A stretch of DNA of 6,309 bases from Dehalococcoidales bacterium. Its GTDB lineage: Bacteria; Chloroflexota; Dehalococcoidia; Dehalococcoidales; RBG-16-60-22. The stretch is taken from assembly GCA_030606585.1 (NCBI GenBank), contig JAUWGD010000097.1, positions 1 through 6,309 on the forward strand, written 5' to 3'. The notes under the pieces were generated by a model, which saw only the letters and a program-made list of their open reading frames with translations, had not been told where the DNA came from and ran no database searches. The number at the start of each line of letters is the position of its first letter. Positions within the stretch are counted from its first letter, which is position 1. This document shows, piece after piece, positions 6,135 to 6,309 of this stretch. The translations under genes were made by a program, and so were the position numbers.

Positions 6135-6309
6135 CTAGGGCCAGAGCACTTTAGCCACATCGTCCAGCCCGAGTTCCAGCAGCCTTTTCTTGCTGGGTTT
6201 GCCGGTCTTGGTGTCCCAGTCCATAGCTTCGAAGTACTCATTAAAGAGTTCGTCAGCATTCAGGGTTATCCCGGCGCGCGGGCCTTCCGTCTTGGGCGGT
6301 ATGCCCATC
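6135..6309 (-). CDS. Aldehyde:ferredoxin oxidoreductase family protein, C-terminal end (partial)
   Basis: Only the last 57 complete codons are in the window; the rest lies beyond the right edge, and the first visible ATG (6308) is not claimed as a start. The fragment carries the typical C-terminal signature of the tungstopterin aldehyde:ferredoxin oxidoreductase family: GITLNADELFNEYFEAMDWD, then TGKPSKKRLLELGL, then DDVAKVLW. In the family this reads roughly as (L/F)xEYYxxxGWDxxTGxPxxxxLxxLGL. These enzymes oxidise aldehydes to acids with ferredoxin as acceptor in anaerobes and need a tungsten (or molybdenum) bis-pterin and a 4Fe-4S cluster; the binding residues are not in this fragment. The family includes several functional types, and this short piece cannot tell them apart. 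It ends in TAG at 6137-6135 and is followed by its own terminator. Confidence 0.83.
   Translation of the reverse strand, partial: MGIPPKTEGPRAGITLNADELFNEYFEAMDWDTKTGKPSKKRLLELGLDDVAKVLWP

Overview
The window looks like part of the genome of an anaerobic bacterium that uses selenium and tungsten, with about 50% GC or slightly more. The mix of genes (an aldehyde:ferredoxin oxidoreductase end, an ABC-2 exporter, a C-GCAxxG-C-C redox protein and a large Asp/Asn/Thr-rich surface protein) would suit an uncultured Dehalococcoidia-type Chloroflexota, or another sediment or subsurface anaerobe. That placement is an inference from gene content and is weak.

Layout from left to right. Positions 3-2246 (+ strand) hold the last 747 codons of a large, probably exported, surface protein whose start lies outside the window. 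It meets a minus-strand operon tail to tail, and the two final genes share the four bases CTAG (2243-2246), each using them for its own stop. The minus-strand operon runs from 5946 down to 2243: ABC ATPase (5946-5197), ABC-2 permease 1 (5189-4011), ABC-2 permease 2 (4004-2751), and a small redox protein (2737-2243). Intergenic gaps are 7, 6 and 13 bases, so the four genes are very likely co-transcribed. A sigma70-like promoter (TTGCAA, 18 bases, TATAAT on the minus strand at 6023-5994) sits just upstream of the ATPase. Upstream of that promoter are a strong intrinsic terminator (6112-6076, minus strand) and the last 57 codons of a tungsten-type aldehyde:ferredoxin oxidoreductase (6309-6135, minus strand).

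The main result is that the small gene at the end of the operon appears to encode a selenoprotein. Its reading frame starts at 2737, behind the best Shine-Dalgarno sequence in the operon, and runs through an in-frame TGA at 2668-2666 to a TAG at 2243. The TGA falls exactly where the C-GCAxxG-C-C family has its first conserved cysteine. A stem-loop with a GGUCA apical loop lies 10 bases after the TGA, at nearly the same spacing and with nearly the same loop as the E. coli fdhF SECIS element. A standard gene caller would start this protein at the internal ATG at 2644 and lose the redox-active selenocysteine.

Working together: the ATPase and the two different permeases should form one heteromeric ABC-2 exporter. 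Its substrate cannot be read from the sequence. The selenoprotein is translated from the same message and may serve a redox step linked to the exporter or its substrate, but this is inferred from position only. The surface protein and the oxidoreductase belong to separate transcription units.
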